From Spirochaetaceae bacterium (lineage in GTDB: Bacteria > Spirochaetota > Spirochaetia > Treponematales > Breznakiellaceae): DNA of 5,703 nt. Under the pieces are notes generated by a model. That model was given only the letters and a program-made list of their open reading frames with translations, had not been told where the DNA came from and made no database searches. Below, one piece after another: positions 5,180-5,703 of this stretch. Position 1 is the first letter of the stretch, and each line of letters opens with the position of its first letter. The DNA lies in assembly GCA_031290405.1 (NCBI GenBank), contig JAITNO010000184.1, positions 1-5,703 of the forward strand. Direction: 5' to 3'. A program made the translations under genes and the position numbers.

Positions 5180-5703
5180 ATGAGCCTGGCGCACGTGCCG
5201 ACGAGGAAGCTTTCCAGGACGCCCAAGAAGGTTTTAACGGCGACGTTCACAACGTTAACGGCGGCGTTCACAACATTAACGGCGGCGTTCACAACGTTAA
5301 CGGCGAAGTTGAAGACGTTAACGGCGACGTTGAAGACGTTAACGGCGACGTTCACAACATTAACGGCGGCGTTCACAACATTAACGGCGGCGTTCACAAC
5401 GTTAACGGCGACGTTCACAACGTTAACGGCGGCGTTCACAACGTTAACGGCGACGTTCACAACATTAACGGCGACACGGAAGGTTTCTAAGTCGACACGG
5501 AAGGTTTCTAAGTCGACACGGAACTTGTCTAAGTCGACACGGAAGGTTTCATTGTCGACACGGAACTTGTCTAAGTCGACACGGAAGGTTTCAATGTCGA
5601 CACGGAAGGTGTCTAAGTCGACACGGAAGTTTTCTAAGTCGACACGGAAGGTTTCAGTGTCGACACGTAACTTTTCTAAGTCGACACGGAAGGTTTCAGT
5701 GTC
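5180..5703 (+). CDS. Heptad-repeat protein, open at the right edge
   Basis: An ATG at 5180 opens a frame of at least 174 codons with no stop before the window ends. The N-terminus MSLAHVPTRKLSRTPKKVLT leads into eleven Thr-rich heptads (ATFTTLT, AAFTTLT, with AKLKTLT and ATLKTLT in the middle), then at least eleven basic heptads (ATRKVSK, STRKVSK, STRNLSK, STRKVSL). The same seven-residue register is kept from about residue 7 to the edge and across the junction of the two DNA arrays. Several changes between repeats are silent here (CGG/CGT, GTT/GTG, TCT/TCA, ACG/ACA) and others conservative (V/L/F), which supports this frame over the others. The best purine site, AGGAGG (5159-5164), is 15 nt upstream, which is too far to be ideal. 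There is no signal peptide. The composition is highly cationic in the second half. I do not recognise a function; minisatellite DNA that merely happens to be open is the alternative. Confidence 0.45.
   Translation, partial: MSLAHVPTRKLSRTPKKVLTATFTTLTAAFTTLTAAFTTLTAKLKTLTATLKTLTATFTTLTAAFTTLTAAFTTLTATFTTLTAAFTTLTATFTTLTATRKVSKSTRKVSKSTRNLSKSTRKVSLSTRNLSKSTRKVSMSTRKVSKSTRKFSKSTRKVSVSTRNFSKSTRKVSV
5233..5475. repeat. 21-bp tandem array 2 (GTTAACGGCGACGTTCAC core)
   Basis: Eleven full 21-bp units start at 5233, 5254, 5275, 5296, 5317, 5338, 5359, 5380, 5401, 5422 and 5443, and a partial unit merges into the next array. Variation is confined to a few sites: G or A at the first base, GAC or GGC in the middle, and CACAAC replaced by GAAGAC in the two units at 5296 and 5317. 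Most units carry the palindrome GTTAAC, and AACGTT often spans the unit boundary. Three in-register readings are open: ATFTTLT (+), VNGDVHN (+, stopping at 5490) and VVNVAVN (-). Confidence 0.97.
5470..5703. repeat. 21-bp tandem array 3 (GTCGACACGGAAGGTTTC core), runs off the edge
   Basis: A hybrid unit at 5470-5490 is followed by ten full units starting at 5491, 5512, 5533, 5554, 5575, 5596, 5617, 5638, 5659 and 5680, plus three bases of another. Every full unit begins with the palindrome GTCGAC. Units end in TAA, ATT, AAT or AGT, so the + frame of VDTEGF is interrupted by many stops. The + frame STRKVSK and the - frame LETFRVD have none. The array continues past the window. Confidence 0.97.

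Noticed and set aside
5104..5490. + strand ORF of VNGDVHN heptads from a TTG at 5104
   Set aside because: Its start lies in the hairpin cluster with no fitting ribosome binding site, and it stops at the first array-3 unit, where TAA recurs. The overlapping frame from the ATG at 5180 is a better reading.

Overview
The window is GC-rich and carries one compact operon of five co-directional genes (504-4992, + strand), flanked on both sides by tandem repeats that all have a period of exactly 21 bp. The gene set is a membrane-anchored M23 endopeptidase, a bactofilin, a YaaR/DUF327 protein, a PSP1/RicT protein and a secreted TPR-like protein. This fits a diderm bacterium. My best guess is a spirochaete of the Treponema group, from remembered gene order and gene style; I could not verify it by search.

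Left flank (1-503). The first 34 bases are the tail of one 21-bp repeat entering from outside. A second array of 21-bp units (about 59-283) follows, and its units contain inverted repeats. Both strands stay open through this array, and a low-confidence minus-strand ORF (25-381) reads it as the heptad LADGVSA. Between the array and the operon lie a small hairpin flanked by 9-bp direct repeats, a second GC hairpin followed by T-rich DNA, and a plausible sigma70-type promoter (424-452).

Operon (504-4992). The M23 peptidase and bactofilin genes overlap. This pairing recurs in bacteria that shape their wall with bactofilin-positioned endopeptidases. The bactofilin stop overlaps the GTG start of the yaaR-like gene, a 30-nt gap leads to the PSP1/ricT gene, and that gene overlaps the TPR-like gene by four bases (ATGA). 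In Firmicutes, yaaR and ricT sit in one operon around holB; here they are adjacent and holB is absent. The spacing suggests one polycistronic, translationally coupled message joining wall shape, an orphan YaaR function and (by homology) RNase Y-linked RNA maturation.

Right flank (4993-5703). A 187-nt intergenic region holds a 30-nt purine tract and four consecutive perfect inverted repeats (5072-5172). Just after them an ATG at 5180 opens a reading frame that has no stop before the window edge. It runs through two further 21-bp arrays as Thr-rich heptads (ATFTTLT, AAFTTLT) and then basic Ser/Thr/Lys/Arg heptads (STRKVSK, STRNLSK). This unclosed heptad-repeat ORF, together with several sequence-unrelated arrays sharing the same 7-codon period, is the most unusual content of the window.
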